NCBI GenBank assembly: GCA_044220725.1
Contig: JBGAQN010000028.1
Location: 1 to 46,783, forward strand
Direction: 5' to 3'
From: Phosphoribacter sp044220725
Lineage (GTDB): Bacteria > Actinomycetota > Actinomycetes > Actinomycetales > Dermatophilaceae
Length of the DNA: 46,783 nt
Shown one piece after another: positions 27,240 to 35,424 of this stretch. Position 1 is the first letter of the stretch. Each line of letters starts with the position of its first letter. A program made the translations under genes and the position numbers. The notes under the pieces are model-generated. The model was not told where the DNA came from. It did not search any database and saw nothing but the letters and a program-made list of their open reading frames with translations.

Positions 27240-27255
27240 CGTGATATGGATCACG
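27240..27255. promoter_or_regulatory. Candidate CRP/GlxR-type palindrome
   Basis: CGTGATATGGATCACG has the GTGA-N6-TCAC form of CRP-family sites, including actinobacterial GlxR. It lies about 55 bases before the small membrane protein start and about 55 bases after the end of smc. One good palindrome by eye is suggestive only. Confidence 0.4.
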
Positions 27256-27310
27256 GGCCCTTCGCCACTTTGGGCGCGTCCCGATCTCACGATGCGGGAC
27301 CAACCGTGCC

Positions 27311-28216
27311 TCAGACCGTCGTCGGCGCTACATCCCGCAGGCGTTGCGAGACGACCGTGGTCACCCCGTCGCCGCGCATCGTCACGCCATAAAGGGCGTC
27401 GGCGATCTCCATCGTCTTCTTCTGGTGGGTGATGACGATGAGCTGGCTAGAGCCGCGTAGCTCCTCGAACAGGGTCAACAGCCTGCCGAGGTTGGCGTCG
27501 TCGAGCGCCGCCTCCACTTCGTCCATGATGTAGAACGGGCTGGGGCGGGCCTTGAAGATCGCCACCAACAGGGCCACTGCCACGAGCGAGCGCTCCCCAC
27601 CCGACAGCAGCGACAACCGCTTGATCTTCTTCCCCGGTGGGCGGGCCTCGACCTCCAGTCCGGTGGTCAACATGTTGTCCGGGTCGGTGAGCAACAGGCG
27701 CCCCTCGCCGCCGGGGAAGAGCCGCGCGAAGACCCCCTGGAACTGTGCCGCGGTGTCGTGGAATGCCGACGCAAACGCCTGCTCGACGCGCTCGTCGATC
27801 TCCCGGACGATGTCAAGCAGGTCCCGTTTGGAGGTCTTGAGGTCTTCGAGCTGGGTGGTGAGGAACGCATGCCGCTCTTCGAGGGCGGCATACTCCTCAA
27901 GCGCGAGTGGGTTGACCCGACCGAGCGCGGTGAGTTTGCGCTCCGCCGACCGCAGCCGTTTCTCCTGGGCTTCCCGAACGAAGGGTGCGGGCTCGGGCAT
28001 CGCATCCGGGTCGAAGGCCGCGTCGTTGGGGTCGGGGATGACCGGGACGAGTTGGTGGGGGCCGAACTCCTCGACGAGGACGTCCGCGTCGACGCCGTAC
28101 TCCTCCATCGCGCGCCCGGCGAGGGTCTCGATCCGCAAGCGCTGCTGGGCCCGGGCCACCTCGTCGCGGTGCACCGAGTCGGTCAGCTCGCGCAACTCCT
28201 CTTGGAACACGCCCAT
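27311..28216 (-). CDS. smc: Smc C-terminal part (downstream of a frameshift)
   Basis: This 301-codon frame carries the distal coiled coil and the C-terminal ATPase lobe: ABC signature LSGGERSLVAVALL, Walker B PFYIMDEVEAALDD and the D-loop region, then VITHQKKTMEIADALYGVTM. It lacks a proper start; the ATG at 28216 is an internal methionine. The frame is open further upstream, where it reads DRAEHDAERARLRREMGVFQ, joining well to the N-terminal part near 28260 if one base is added. Without repair, the lobe that completes the ATPase would not be made as part of Smc. Confidence 0.8.
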   Translation of the reverse strand: MGVFQEELRELTDSVHRDEVARAQQRLRIETLAGRAMEEYGVDADVLVEEFGPHQLVPVIPDPNDAAFDPDAMPEPAPFVREAQEKRLRSAERKLTALGRVNPLALEEYAALEERHAFLTTQLEDLKTSKRDLLDIVREIDERVEQAFASAFHDTAAQFQGVFARLFPGGEGRLLLTDPDNMLTTGLEVEARPPGKKIKRLSLLSGGERSLVAVALLVAIFKARPSPFYIMDEVEAALDDANLGRLLTLFEELRGSSQLIVITHQKKTMEIADALYGVTMRGDGVTTVVSQRLRDVAPTTV

Positions 28217-30810
28217 CTCGCGCCGCAGTCGGGCGCGCTCGGCGTCGTGCTCGGCCCGATCTGCGCCTCTCGGGCCCGGCGCTCGCGACGGGCGGCCAAG
28301 CGTTCGCGAGCGGCTAACTCTGCCTCCGCAGCCGCCTCCAGGGACTCGGCCCGCTCGAGGACAGCGCGAGCCCGCTCCTCGCGGGTGCGCAGGGTCAGCC
28401 GAGCTTCAGTCTCCTGACCGCGGGTCGCGGCGGCCGCCGCCTCTAACTCGTCACGTACATCGGGGTTGAGGTCTTCGTCGTCCGCGTCGTCCGTGGCAGC
28501 AGCCAACCGGCTGGCCAACTCGGCATGTGCAACTCGATCACCCTCGATGGTGTCGACAGCTGCCACGATGGCCCGCTCGACCCGATCGGCTTCGCCCTTG
28601 GCCCCGCGCACGATCGAGCCGAGGTGACCCAGTTGCTCGGCGACCGCACTCATTCGGGCGTCGGATTCGTGCAGACGTTCCAGCGTGGCGTCGGTCTGGG
28701 CCTGAGCCGCGAGAATGCGCTCCCGGACACCCGACAGCGCGAACCGGGCCCGTTCGGCCCGAGCGGCCGCCTCGGTTGTCGCTGCCCGCGCCGCCTCCAT
28801 GGCCGACTCGAGTTCCAAGAGGCTGGGCGCACCTCGGTCCCCACCAACGACGAACCCGGGCGCGAAGACGTCTCCCTCGGGAGTGACTGCGGTGACCCCG
28901 TCTGCGACGAGGGTCCGGGCCAGGTCAGCGGAGCCCACCAGCGCGATACCGCCGAGAAGTTGGTTCACCGCTGCGCGGATCGGCTCGGGGCTGGACACGA
29001 ACTCAACCGCCCAGCGAGCCCCAGGCGGAAGAGCCTGGCCCGCGTCTCCGGCTGCCGGTCGAGCGGTTGCGCCCACGAGCATCCCGACCCGGCCCGCCGC
29101 CTCGGCGCGCAAGAGATCGACTCCGGCAACGGCCGCGTCGAGCGAGGTCACCGCCACGGCCTCGGCCGCCCAGCCCAGAGCAGCGGCGATCGCCGCTTCG
29201 TGTCCCTCGGCGACCTCGACGAGCGCCGATACCGATCCGAGGACGCCCTCCCGCGGCCCGGAGTGCGACGAGCCCAACAGAGTCGCGGCACCGTCGCGTC
29301 GGGTCAGCGACAGCTCCAGTGCGTCGGCTCGGGCACCGGCCGCTTGCCGGTCCCGGTCGGCGGTGCGTTCCTCGTCGCGGAGACGTTCCGCGTCGGACTG
29401 CAGAACCTCCAGCTCGGCACTGGCTCGCTCGTATGCCGCGTCCAGGCCTTCCTCACCCTCTTCGTCGACCGCGATCGAAGCCTCGAGTCGGGCGAATTCC
29501 CTTTCGGCATCGGCCGACCTGGCGACAATCTGCTCGAGGCTGGCTCGCAGGCGGCCCACCTCGGCCTCGCCCGCCTCCACTCGAGAAGCCCTGGCGGCCA
29601 CCTGTCCGGCGAGCTTAGCCAGACCCTCCCGACGGTCGGCGACAGCACGGGCGAGTGCGGCCAGACGGTGTTGCTCGGCGGCATACCTGGCCTCGGTGTC
29701 AGCCCGAGTGGTGACGGCCTGCGCCAGCGCCGCGGTCGCGGCGGTGATCTCGCCCAGCAAGGCCACGTGCTCGACCCGCAGCGTCGCGGCCTGGGCGCGC
29801 ATGGCCTCGGGGTCGCGGGCCAACGCCGGGCCCGTCGCCGGACCGACCTGGTCAGCCTCGTCCTCGGCAAGCAACCGCACCCGCTCTCCCGCCAGTGTCG
29901 CCGTGGATGTGAACCGCTCGAGGAGCTGGGTGAGGGCGAACCAATGCGCTTGTGCAGCAGCCAGTCGGGGCCTGGACTCGTCGGCTTCAACTTCGAGCGC
30001 GGTCAACCGGGCGCCCAGGGTGGACAGCGCCGCCTCGACTTCGGTGCGGCGGGCGACAAGGGCGGTCTCGTCCGCGACCTCTTGCTCAAGGGTGGCCGTG
30101 AGTTGGACCAGGTCGTCGGCGATGAGCCGTAGGCGAGCGTCGCGGACCTCGGCCTGGATGACGCCGGCCTTGCGCGCGGTCTCGGCTTGGCGCCCCAGCG
30201 GGCCGAGCTGACGACGGATCTCGGTTGTGAGGTCTTGCGCCCGGGTGAGGTTGGCCTCCATCGTGTCCAACTTGCGCAGCGCACGTTCCTTGCGCTTGCG
30301 GTGCTTGAGGACCCCGGCGGCCTCCTCGATGAAGCCGCGCCGCTCCTCCGGAGTGGCCCGCAGCACCGTGTCGAGCTGGCCCTGGCCGACGATGACGTGC
30401 ATCTCGCGGCCGATGCCGCTGTCGGAGAGCAACTCCTGGATGTCGAGCAGCCGGCAGGAGGTGCCGTTGATGGCGTAGTCGGACCCCCCGTTGCGGAACA
30501 TGGTCCGGCTAATCGTCACCTCGGTGTAGTCGATCGGTAGCGCGCCGTCGGTGTTGTCGATGGTCAGGGCGACTTCGGCGCGGCCCAGCGGCGCCCGGCC
30601 GGCCGTCCCGGCGAAGATGACGTCTTCCATCTTCCCGCCACGTAGGCTCTTGGCGCCCTGCTCCCCCATGACCCATGCGAGGGCGTCGACGACATTGGAC
30701 TTGCCCGAGCCGTTGGGGCCGACGATGCAGGTGATGCCCGGTTCGAGGCGCAACGTCGTCGCCGACGCGAACGACTTGAACCCCTTGAGGGTCACGCTCT
30801 TGACGTACAC
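28183..30810 (-). CDS. smc: Smc chromosome condensation ATPase, N-terminal part (frameshifted)
   Basis: Smc with ScpA/ScpB compacts and helps segregate chromosomes. This 875-codon frame starts at GTG 30810 (MYVKSVTLKGFKSF) with an AGGAAG site upstream. It has Walker A GPNGSGKSN at 31-39, long Arg/Glu/Ala-rich coiled coils, and the hinge in the region 500-660 (GVLGSVSALVEVAEGHEAAI...). It runs into an unrelated tail after RREREA-like codons near 28260 (IGPSTTPSAPDCG...) while the family sequence continues in another frame. Full Smc would be about 1,170 residues. A missing base near 28259-28264, by mutation or sequencing error, explains both parts. The programmed-shift alternative lacks a slippery run. 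Confidence 0.88.
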   Translation of the reverse strand: MYVKSVTLKGFKSFASATTLRLEPGITCIVGPNGSGKSNVVDALAWVMGEQGAKSLRGGKMEDVIFAGTAGRAPLGRAEVALTIDNTDGALPIDYTEVTISRTMFRNGGSDYAINGTSCRLLDIQELLSDSGIGREMHVIVGQGQLDTVLRATPEERRGFIEEAAGVLKHRKRKERALRKLDTMEANLTRAQDLTTEIRRQLGPLGRQAETARKAGVIQAEVRDARLRLIADDLVQLTATLEQEVADETALVARRTEVEAALSTLGARLTALEVEADESRPRLAAAQAHWFALTQLLERFTSTATLAGERVRLLAEDEADQVGPATGPALARDPEAMRAQAATLRVEHVALLGEITAATAALAQAVTTRADTEARYAAEQHRLAALARAVADRREGLAKLAGQVAARASRVEAGEAEVGRLRASLEQIVARSADAEREFARLEASIAVDEEGEEGLDAAYERASAELEVLQSDAERLRDEERTADRDRQAAGARADALELSLTRRDGAATLLGSSHSGPREGVLGSVSALVEVAEGHEAAIAAALGWAAEAVAVTSLDAAVAGVDLLRAEAAGRVGMLVGATARPAAGDAGQALPPGARWAVEFVSSPEPIRAAVNQLLGGIALVGSADLARTLVADGVTAVTPEGDVFAPGFVVGGDRGAPSLLELESAMEAARAATTEAAARAERARFALSGVRERILAAQAQTDATLERLHESDARMSAVAEQLGHLGSIVRGAKGEADRVERAIVAAVDTIEGDRVAHAELASRLAAATDDADDEDLNPDVRDELEAAAAATRGQETEARLTLRTREERARAVLERAESLEAAAEAELAARERLAARRERRAREAQIGPSTTPSAPDCGARWACSKRSCAS

Positions 30811-31123
30811 GTGAAGGTGGCTTCCTGCTGCGGCGACGGCGATCGATCTCGGCGATGATAAAACCGAGCACCTTCTCGGCGAAGACGGGGTCGAGGCCCG
30901 CGTCTAGGGCCAGTTGCCTTAACCGGGCCATCTGCTGCTCCTCACGAGCCGGGTCGGAAGGCGGCAGCCCGACCGTCGCTTTGAGGACGCCAACCTGCTG
31001 GGTGCAGCGGAATCGTTCGGCGAGCAGATGAACCAATGCCGCATCGAGGTTGTCGATGCTCGCGCGCAGCCGCACCAACTCAGTCGGCATCTGCGCGCTG
31101 GTCTCCCCGGGGGTGCTGCTCAC
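30509..31123 (-). CDS. Chorismate mutase (AroQ type) with displaced 3' end
   Basis: From GTG 31123, or ATG 31090 (MPTELVRLRASIDNLD), the frame encodes a small actinobacterial AroQ chorismate mutase: LRASIDNLDAALVHLLAERF, CTQQVGVLKA, and DPVFAEKVLGFIIAEI at the end of the usual domain near 30850. It turns chorismate into prephenate for Phe/Tyr synthesis. No stop follows the domain. The frame runs 302 bases into smc and ends only at 30509, with a non-family Arg-rich tail. The real gene should end near 30800-30830. A lost stop or an indel is likely, so treat the 3' coordinate as literal but biologically doubtful. Confidence 0.6.
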   Translation of the reverse strand: MSSTPGETSAQMPTELVRLRASIDNLDAALVHLLAERFRCTQQVGVLKATVGLPPSDPAREEQQMARLRQLALDAGLDPVFAEKVLGFIIAEIDRRRRSRKPPSRVRQERDPQGVQVVRVGDDVAPRTGHHLHRRPQRLGQVQCRRRPRMGHGGAGRQEPTWREDGRRHLRRDGRPGAAGPRRSRPDHRQHRRRATDRLHRGDD

Positions 31124-31282
31124 AGCCCGAGGGTATGCCGTGGGCCCACCTTCCCGGGATGCCGTGCCCACGTGCTGGGCGCCGCCCAGTGCGGGGTGGG
31201 TGCCTGGCTGGTGGTTAGCCGGGTTGATGGTGGGCGCACCGTAGGCACGCGGCAGGCGCTCCGCGGGCACGCGGCATACGGG

Positions 31283-31570
31283 TCAGCGCTCGGCGAATCC
31301 CACGAGACCGGCGATCGGCTGGGCGAACTGGGTGACCGCGGAGGTGACCCGACCCGGCCGGCGCGCAGTCGATGGGTGCTCCGAGAGAAGGGTGACGAGC
31401 CGGTCGATCGCCTCGGTGGGGCCTTGAGCCAGGACCTCGACGCGGCCGTCGTCGAGATTGCGGGCATAGCCGACGAGGCCAAGCTCCAACGCCCTGGCGC
31501 GGGCCCACCAGCGGAAGCCGACCCCCTGGACGTGCCCCCTGACAAATACCGTCACCCGCTCGTCAGCCAC
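31283..31570 (-). CDS. acyP: Acylphosphatase
   Basis: This complete 95-residue enzyme hydrolyses acyl phosphates. The phosphate loop GHVQGVGFRWW contains the catalytic Arg 20, and GYARNLDDGRVEV contains the catalytic Asn 38. The start is GTG 31570. In actinobacteria acyP often lies beside mutM and smc, and here it is on the smc side of an accessory stretch. The 158 bases between it and the chorismate mutase hold two GTATGCCG words (about 31132 and 31271) and no gene I can support. Confidence 0.93.
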   Translation of the reverse strand: MADERVTVFVRGHVQGVGFRWWARARALELGLVGYARNLDDGRVEVLAQGPTEAIDRLVTLLSEHPSTARRPGRVTSAVTQFAQPIAGLVGFAER

Positions 31571-31670
31571 GTGGGCAATCTATCGAGTCAACTCGGTTGG
31601 GAAGGCTCCACCGATGCGCCTCACTCTCCATCGGAATCGCTCGCCGGGACACGTCGATGAGCCAAACGCT

Positions 31671-31771
31671 CGGGAAACTCATGAGTTTCCCGAATCTCAC
31701 GCGGATCCCGTGCAGGACAGGGAAACTCATGGGTTTCCCGTGGCCTGCTCGGGAAACCCATGAGTTTCCGG
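31671..31771. repeat. Three copies of a palindrome based on GGGAAACTCATGAGTTTCCC
   Basis: Copy 1 at 31671-31692 is a perfect 22-base palindrome. Copy 2 at 31719-31740 and copy 3 at 31750-31771 each differ by one or two bases that break symmetry. Copy starts are 48 and 31 bases apart. They lie after the M3 peptidase stop and before acyP, in 276 bases without a gene. Each can fold to a tight hairpin or bind a dimeric protein. Confidence 0.85.
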
Positions 31772-31846
31772 CTCATCGGCGCCGCGATGTCCGACGATTC
31801 GGTCAGCTGACCCGTGGCCGCGTGGGCGGCAACTGGCGCGGTAGGC

Positions 31847-33814
31847 CTATTCGGCCAGCCACGCGGCATACGCGTCGAACGTGTAAGGGCGACCGAGGAA
31901 GTCGGCCACGAGGTCGGCGGCGTCCTTGCTTCCGCCTTGGGCGAGCACCCGATCTCGGTATCGACCGGCCACCTGCTCATCGAACATGTTGCCGCAGTCG
32001 AACGCCGAGAACAGATCCTTGGCGATGACCAGGCTCCACATATAGGTGTAGTAGCCGCTGGAATAGCCCTCCAAGTGCCCGAAGGAGCACGGCATGTGGG
32101 TGCCCTCGATATAGGGGAACAGCGAGTATTGCGCCTGCAGTTCGCGGGTGCGCTCGGTGAGGTCGGCAGGGCGTTCGGTGTGGAACCAGTAGGACATGGC
32201 GGCATAGAACATCTGGGTGCGCGCCTGGAAGCCCTTGCCGAAGTCATCCGCCCGGCGCATCTTCTCCACGAGGTCGGCCGGAATCGGCTCGCCCGCCTCG
32301 TTGGTGGCAAAGGCCTGCAGGATCTGAGCATCCCAGGCCCACTCCTCGAGCATCTGGCTAGGCGCTTCGACGAAGTCCCACTCGGTGGCAACCCCGGAGA
32401 ACCGGTGCCACGCTTGGTGTCCCCCGAGCACGTGGTGGACCAGGTGTCCGAATTCGTGGAAGAGAGTGACGACGTGGTCGTGCTCCATGAGGCCGCGGGA
32501 GAAGTTGCAGACCAGCACCCCCTCTGGCAGGTGCCGCCCTGCCATCCCCGTGACGAGATCGAACTGGGCCGCGTGCTTGTATTTGCCCTCACGCGGGTGC
32601 AAGTCGAGGTAGATCCGCCCAAGCCACTCTCCCCCGCCCTCCCCGTCGTCGGGTGCACCCAGACTGGGGTGGCCGCTCCGGAACACGTCGTATGCCGCAA
32701 CCGCCTCGTCCCAGACCACGGCATCGGCCGCAGGCTGATAGCGCACGCCGAACAGCCGCCCGGTGACCTCCAGCAGGCCGGCTCGAACCTTGGCGAAGTC
32801 GAAATACGTGCGAACCAACTGAGCGTCGACCTCGAGCTGTTCCTTGCTCACGAGGTTTGAGTAGTACGCCAGGTCGGCGGTGTCGATGGTGGTTGCCTCG
32901 GGCACATCCTGGCGCAGCCGTTCCAGAACGATGGCCCGGTCGCGCAGACCGGACGCTTCGGCGGCGGCCGAGATCTTGTCGATGAAGACCGGGATGGCCC
33001 GGCCCTCCTTGATCATTTTGACCTCGGCGTCGTAGTCGGCCCACGTGTCGTAACCGAGCAACTGAGCCAGTTCGTGCCGCAAGTCGAACAGCTCGTGCAG
33101 GAGTGGGTCGTTGACCGGCCAACCGACGCTCAGGAAGGCGTGGGCCATCTCGCGCCGGACCTGCGCGTCTGCACAGAACGTGCGCAGAGGCACCGAGTCG
33201 GGATAGTCGGTCGTCACCGCGACCAGACCCTCGGCGTCGGCTGGGTGCGCGGCGAGCCAGTCCTGCGGCATACCGGCCAGGCGTTCGGAGGCGACCCGAA
33301 TGGTGCGCACGTCCCCGCGGATGTTCTTGGAGAATTCCTGGCCGAGCACAGTGAGGCGCTCGTTGATCGCGCGGATCCGTTCTCTGGTGGGTTCGTCCTG
33401 GTCCACCCCGGACCGACGGAACGTGGTGAGGCTCTTGTCCAGGAAGCGCGCTGCGGCTGGGTCGAGGTCAGCCGGGTCCAACGCCGCGAAGATCTCGTAG
33501 AGCTCTCGATCCAGGCCCAGCTCGGTCGACAGCTTCTGGACTTCTTGGCCGGCGAGATCGGCGCGCTCGCGCACAGACTCGTTCGGATGCACCTCGGCGA
33601 ACAACGACGCCGGGGAGGCAACCGAGCCGAGGACCACGTCCACCTCGTTCCATGCGGACAGCGTCGCCAGAGCATCTGGCGGCGGTGCCGCCTTGAGCTC
33701 GGCGACCAATCTGCGGGCCTGGTCCAGGCCGGTCTTTGCTCGAGTGGCCAGCCACTGCTCGGCGGCATCGGCGGTGGGCAGGGCAAGGGGGGCAGAGGCC
33801 TGGCGTGCGGTCAC
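31847..33814 (-). CDS. M3 family oligopeptidase
   Basis: This 655-residue cytoplasmic zinc peptidase is of the thimet oligopeptidase/Dcp type. The zinc motif HEFGHLVHHVLGG lies near residue 458, and a downstream Glu in DFVEAPSQMLEEWAWD gives the third ligand. SYWFHTERPADL and CSFGHLEGYSSGYYTYMWS follow as in relatives. It degrades short peptides. The start is probably GTG 33814. It is leftward and flanked by the palindrome cluster on its 3' side and vapC on its 5' side, with a lone GTATGCCG at 33895 in the 127-base gap. Confidence 0.93.
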   Translation of the reverse strand: MTARQASAPLALPTADAAEQWLATRAKTGLDQARRLVAELKAAPPPDALATLSAWNEVDVVLGSVASPASLFAEVHPNESVRERADLAGQEVQKLSTELGLDRELYEIFAALDPADLDPAAARFLDKSLTTFRRSGVDQDEPTRERIRAINERLTVLGQEFSKNIRGDVRTIRVASERLAGMPQDWLAAHPADAEGLVAVTTDYPDSVPLRTFCADAQVRREMAHAFLSVGWPVNDPLLHELFDLRHELAQLLGYDTWADYDAEVKMIKEGRAIPVFIDKISAAAEASGLRDRAIVLERLRQDVPEATTIDTADLAYYSNLVSKEQLEVDAQLVRTYFDFAKVRAGLLEVTGRLFGVRYQPAADAVVWDEAVAAYDVFRSGHPSLGAPDDGEGGGEWLGRIYLDLHPREGKYKHAAQFDLVTGMAGRHLPEGVLVCNFSRGLMEHDHVVTLFHEFGHLVHHVLGGHQAWHRFSGVATEWDFVEAPSQMLEEWAWDAQILQAFATNEAGEPIPADLVEKMRRADDFGKGFQARTQMFYAAMSYWFHTERPADLTERTRELQAQYSLFPYIEGTHMPCSFGHLEGYSSGYYTYMWSLVIAKDLFSAFDCGNMFDEQVAGRYRDRVLAQGGSKDAADLVADFLGRPYTFDAYAAWLAE

Positions 33815-33941
33815 CGCTGGAGCCTATGTCACCGCACCGACGTCCCACGTGGTCTCGGCCCACCCTGGTGGCCGCGAGCGACCGGCCCGCCCCGTATGCC
33901 GCCCGCGACCGTCGGGTGCCCACCACCACGGGGCGCGGAGT

Positions 33942-34334
33942 TCATGGCGATTGGAGCACGAGATGAGTTCTCGCGTTGTGGCCCCGGCTGATGAGCTTGG
34001 CGTCGCAGGTGAAGAAGGGGGCCTGCAGGGCTTCGGCAACGGCGAGGTAGCTGGCGTCATAGGTGGTGAACTGCTGACGCAGGTCCCAGATCCGATCCGC
34101 GAGCGGGGCCGTGTCGTGGCGCTGGATGGTGAAGGCGAAGAACTCCGCGCGAGCCTCGTTGGCTTCCTCAAGGCCGAGCTTTCCGCCCAGAACGAGCCCA
34201 CGTAGGACCGAGAGCACCTCAATATCCAACAGATGGGGGGCATCCACGTCCCCGCTCAAGGCGTGCAGCAGGTCGGGGTCCGCACTGCGGCCGACCAGCG
34301 CTGCGACCATCGCCGACGCATCGACCACGCTCAC
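33942..34334 (-). CDS. VapC-type PIN-domain toxin
   Basis: The 130-residue PIN ribonuclease opens MSVVDASAMVAALVG, with further acidic residues in LLDIEVLSVLRG, TTYDASYLAVAEAL and FFTCDAKLISR, giving the four-acid metal site. VapC toxins cleave tRNA or rRNA when free of antitoxin. Its GTG start overlaps the antitoxin stop (GTGA). It appears intact. Confidence 0.9.
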   Translation of the reverse strand: MSVVDASAMVAALVGRSADPDLLHALSGDVDAPHLLDIEVLSVLRGLVLGGKLGLEEANEARAEFFAFTIQRHDTAPLADRIWDLRQQFTTYDASYLAVAEALQAPFFTCDAKLISRGHNARTHLVLQSP

Positions 34335-34558
34335 CGGCGACCGGATTCAAGCGCGGCCAGGATCTCGTCGCTGGTGGGGCCGACGCTGCGGTCCCTGGTG
34401 CGCAGCCGCGCAGCGATCTCCTCATTGGTGGGCCGACTGGCCAGCCGGGTGAGTTCGCCGGCCACATAGACCGACAACGACTGACCACGGGCAGCGGCGC
34501 GCTCTTTCAGCGTCGCCGCGACGGCCGTCGGGACCTCACGGATATACAGCGTCGTCAT
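34331..34558 (-). CDS. VapB/FitA-type antitoxin
   Basis: The 75-residue protein starts MTTLYIREVPTAVAATLKER, a ribbon-helix-helix DNA-binding domain. The C-terminal TSDEILAALESGRR is the part expected to block the toxin. It precedes and overlaps the VapC gene by four bases. TGCTAGCA at 34566-34573, eight bases upstream of the ATG, is a perfect palindrome and a likely operator for autoregulation. Confidence 0.88.
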   Translation of the reverse strand: MTTLYIREVPTAVAATLKERAAARGQSLSVYVAGELTRLASRPTNEEIAARLRTRDRSVGPTSDEILAALESGRR

Positions 34559-34565
34559 GCAATCA

Positions 34566-34573
34566 TGCTAGCA
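34566..34573. promoter_or_regulatory. Short palindrome upstream of vapB
   Basis: TGCTAGCA is perfectly symmetrical and sits eight bases before the antitoxin start. VapB proteins usually bind such sites over their own promoter. It is only eight bases long, so chance is possible. Confidence 0.35.
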
Positions 34574-34652
34574 CTCTGCAAGCACAGATCACTCGCAGCG
34601 GGCGCTGCCGCCAGGCCCCCCAGTAGCGAGAACATTCGGTGAAGCACCGGCA

Positions 34653-34719
34653 GATTCGCTTGGCTAACGATTCGCTGAATCCCAAGTGACGCTTCGCTGC
34701 CCGCCTCGGATGATTCGCT
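34653..34719. repeat. GATTCGCT direct repeats
   Basis: GATTCGCT occurs at 34653, 34669 and 34712, with a partial copy (CGCTTCGCT) near 34690, in the gene-free stretch between vapB and the mutM-like fragment. Spacing is irregular. The function is unknown. I see no gene here. Confidence 0.5.
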
Positions 34720-34735
34720 GCTCCTCGTTCGGAGT

Positions 34736-34818
34736 TCAGAAGGGTTCCCACCGGATGGGCGTCCCGCACCGACGGCACGGCCGCCCTGCCTGTCCGTATG
34801 CCGTGAGCGACCGAGCGG
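34736..34818 (-). pseudogene. Fragment resembling the mutM zinc-finger end
   Basis: The leftward frame reads RSLTAYGQAGRPCRRCGTPI and then departs to a stop. The intact MutM at 36252-37121 has RSLAAYGQVGRPCARCGTPI. About 65 bases match closely, including a GTATGCCG word at 34797. The second cysteine pair of the finger is missing. It lies directly after the YoeB-type toxin stop codon and cannot encode a functional glycosylase. Confidence 0.65.
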
Positions 34819-35091
34819 CTACTCGTAGTGCGTCCACATTCGCAGCACGTGGACGATGCGCTCCTCTGGCAGCACCTCATAGACGAGGCGATGCTGGATG
34901 TTGATCCTTCTTGAGTAGCAACCGGCCAAGTCACCGACGAGCTTCTCGAAGCGCGGCGGCATGGCGAAGGGATCCTCGGACAGCAGTTCCAGCAAGAGCT
35001 GAGCCTTCGCCCTGAGCCCCGACGACGTCAACTTTCGGGCATCCTTCTGGGCCTGCCTTGAATAGACCAAGACCCACTCGGCCTCACTCAC
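34819..35091 (-). CDS. Txe/YoeB-type mRNA interferase toxin
   Basis: The 90-residue toxin has WVLVYSRQAQKDARKL at the start, GCYSRRINIQHRLVYEV in the middle, and ends RMWTHYE. The His-Tyr near the end and the Arg in the SRRI segment match YoeB catalytic residues. Free toxin cuts mRNA at the ribosome. The start overlaps the stop of its antitoxin by four bases. Confidence 0.9.
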   Translation of the reverse strand: MSEAEWVLVYSRQAQKDARKLTSSGLRAKAQLLLELLSEDPFAMPPRFEKLVGDLAGCYSRRINIQHRLVYEVLPEERIVHVLRMWTHYE

Positions 35092-35330
35092 CAGTCGAGT
35101 TCGGTCGAACCAGCGTCAACGCCCTCAGCCCGCGCGACGCGGATGGACTCAGCCAGACCCGGCACAGACTCGAGGAAGAGGGTCTCCTGGATCGACCGCC
35201 AATCGTCCTCACCCACGAGCACAGCGTTGCCACGCTGCCCCGTGATGGTCAACGGCTCCGATTCTTGGTTCACCTGGTCGATCAGCCGGTACAGGTTTGC
35301 CCTCGCCGACGTTGCACTGACCGCAGTCAT
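35088..35330 (-). CDS. YefM/Phd-type antitoxin
   Basis: The 80-residue protein begins MTAVSATSARANLYRLIDQV, the Phd/YefM DNA-binding fold, then EPLTITGQRGNAVLVGEDDW and an acidic C-terminal tail that would neutralise the toxin. It is first in a two-gene unit with the YoeB-like gene. A palindrome at 35352-35369 just upstream is a likely autoregulatory operator. Confidence 0.9.
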   Translation of the reverse strand: MTAVSATSARANLYRLIDQVNQESEPLTITGQRGNAVLVGEDDWRSIQETLFLESVPGLAESIRVARAEGVDAGSTELDW

Positions 35331-35351
35331 GATGACCTCCTCGGATGAAAC

Positions 35352-35369
35352 CGTACGTCATTACGTACG
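35352..35369. promoter_or_regulatory. Palindrome upstream of the yefM-type gene
   Basis: CGTACGT-CATT-ACGTACG has perfect seven-base arms. It lies 22 bases before the antitoxin start, as expected for a YefM-YoeB operator. It is in the 94-base gap shared with the divergent MazEF pair. Confidence 0.6.
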
Positions 35370-35404
35370 TTCGCACAAGCCGCGACCGTTGCGATCAGCC
35401 TCCC

Positions 35405-35416
35405 GTTACATGTAAC
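35405..35416. promoter_or_regulatory. Palindrome upstream of the mazE-type gene
   Basis: GTTACATGTAAC is a perfect 12-base palindrome, nine bases before the MazE-type ATG. It could serve as operator for MazEF autoregulation. A+T content here is higher than the surroundings, as in a promoter. Confidence 0.55.
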
Positions 35417-35424
35417 ATCGGTCC

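Noticed and set aside
28183..28270. Programmed frameshift in smc
   Set aside because: No slippery heptamer or downstream pseudoknot is visible at the junction. A simple one-base loss is enough.
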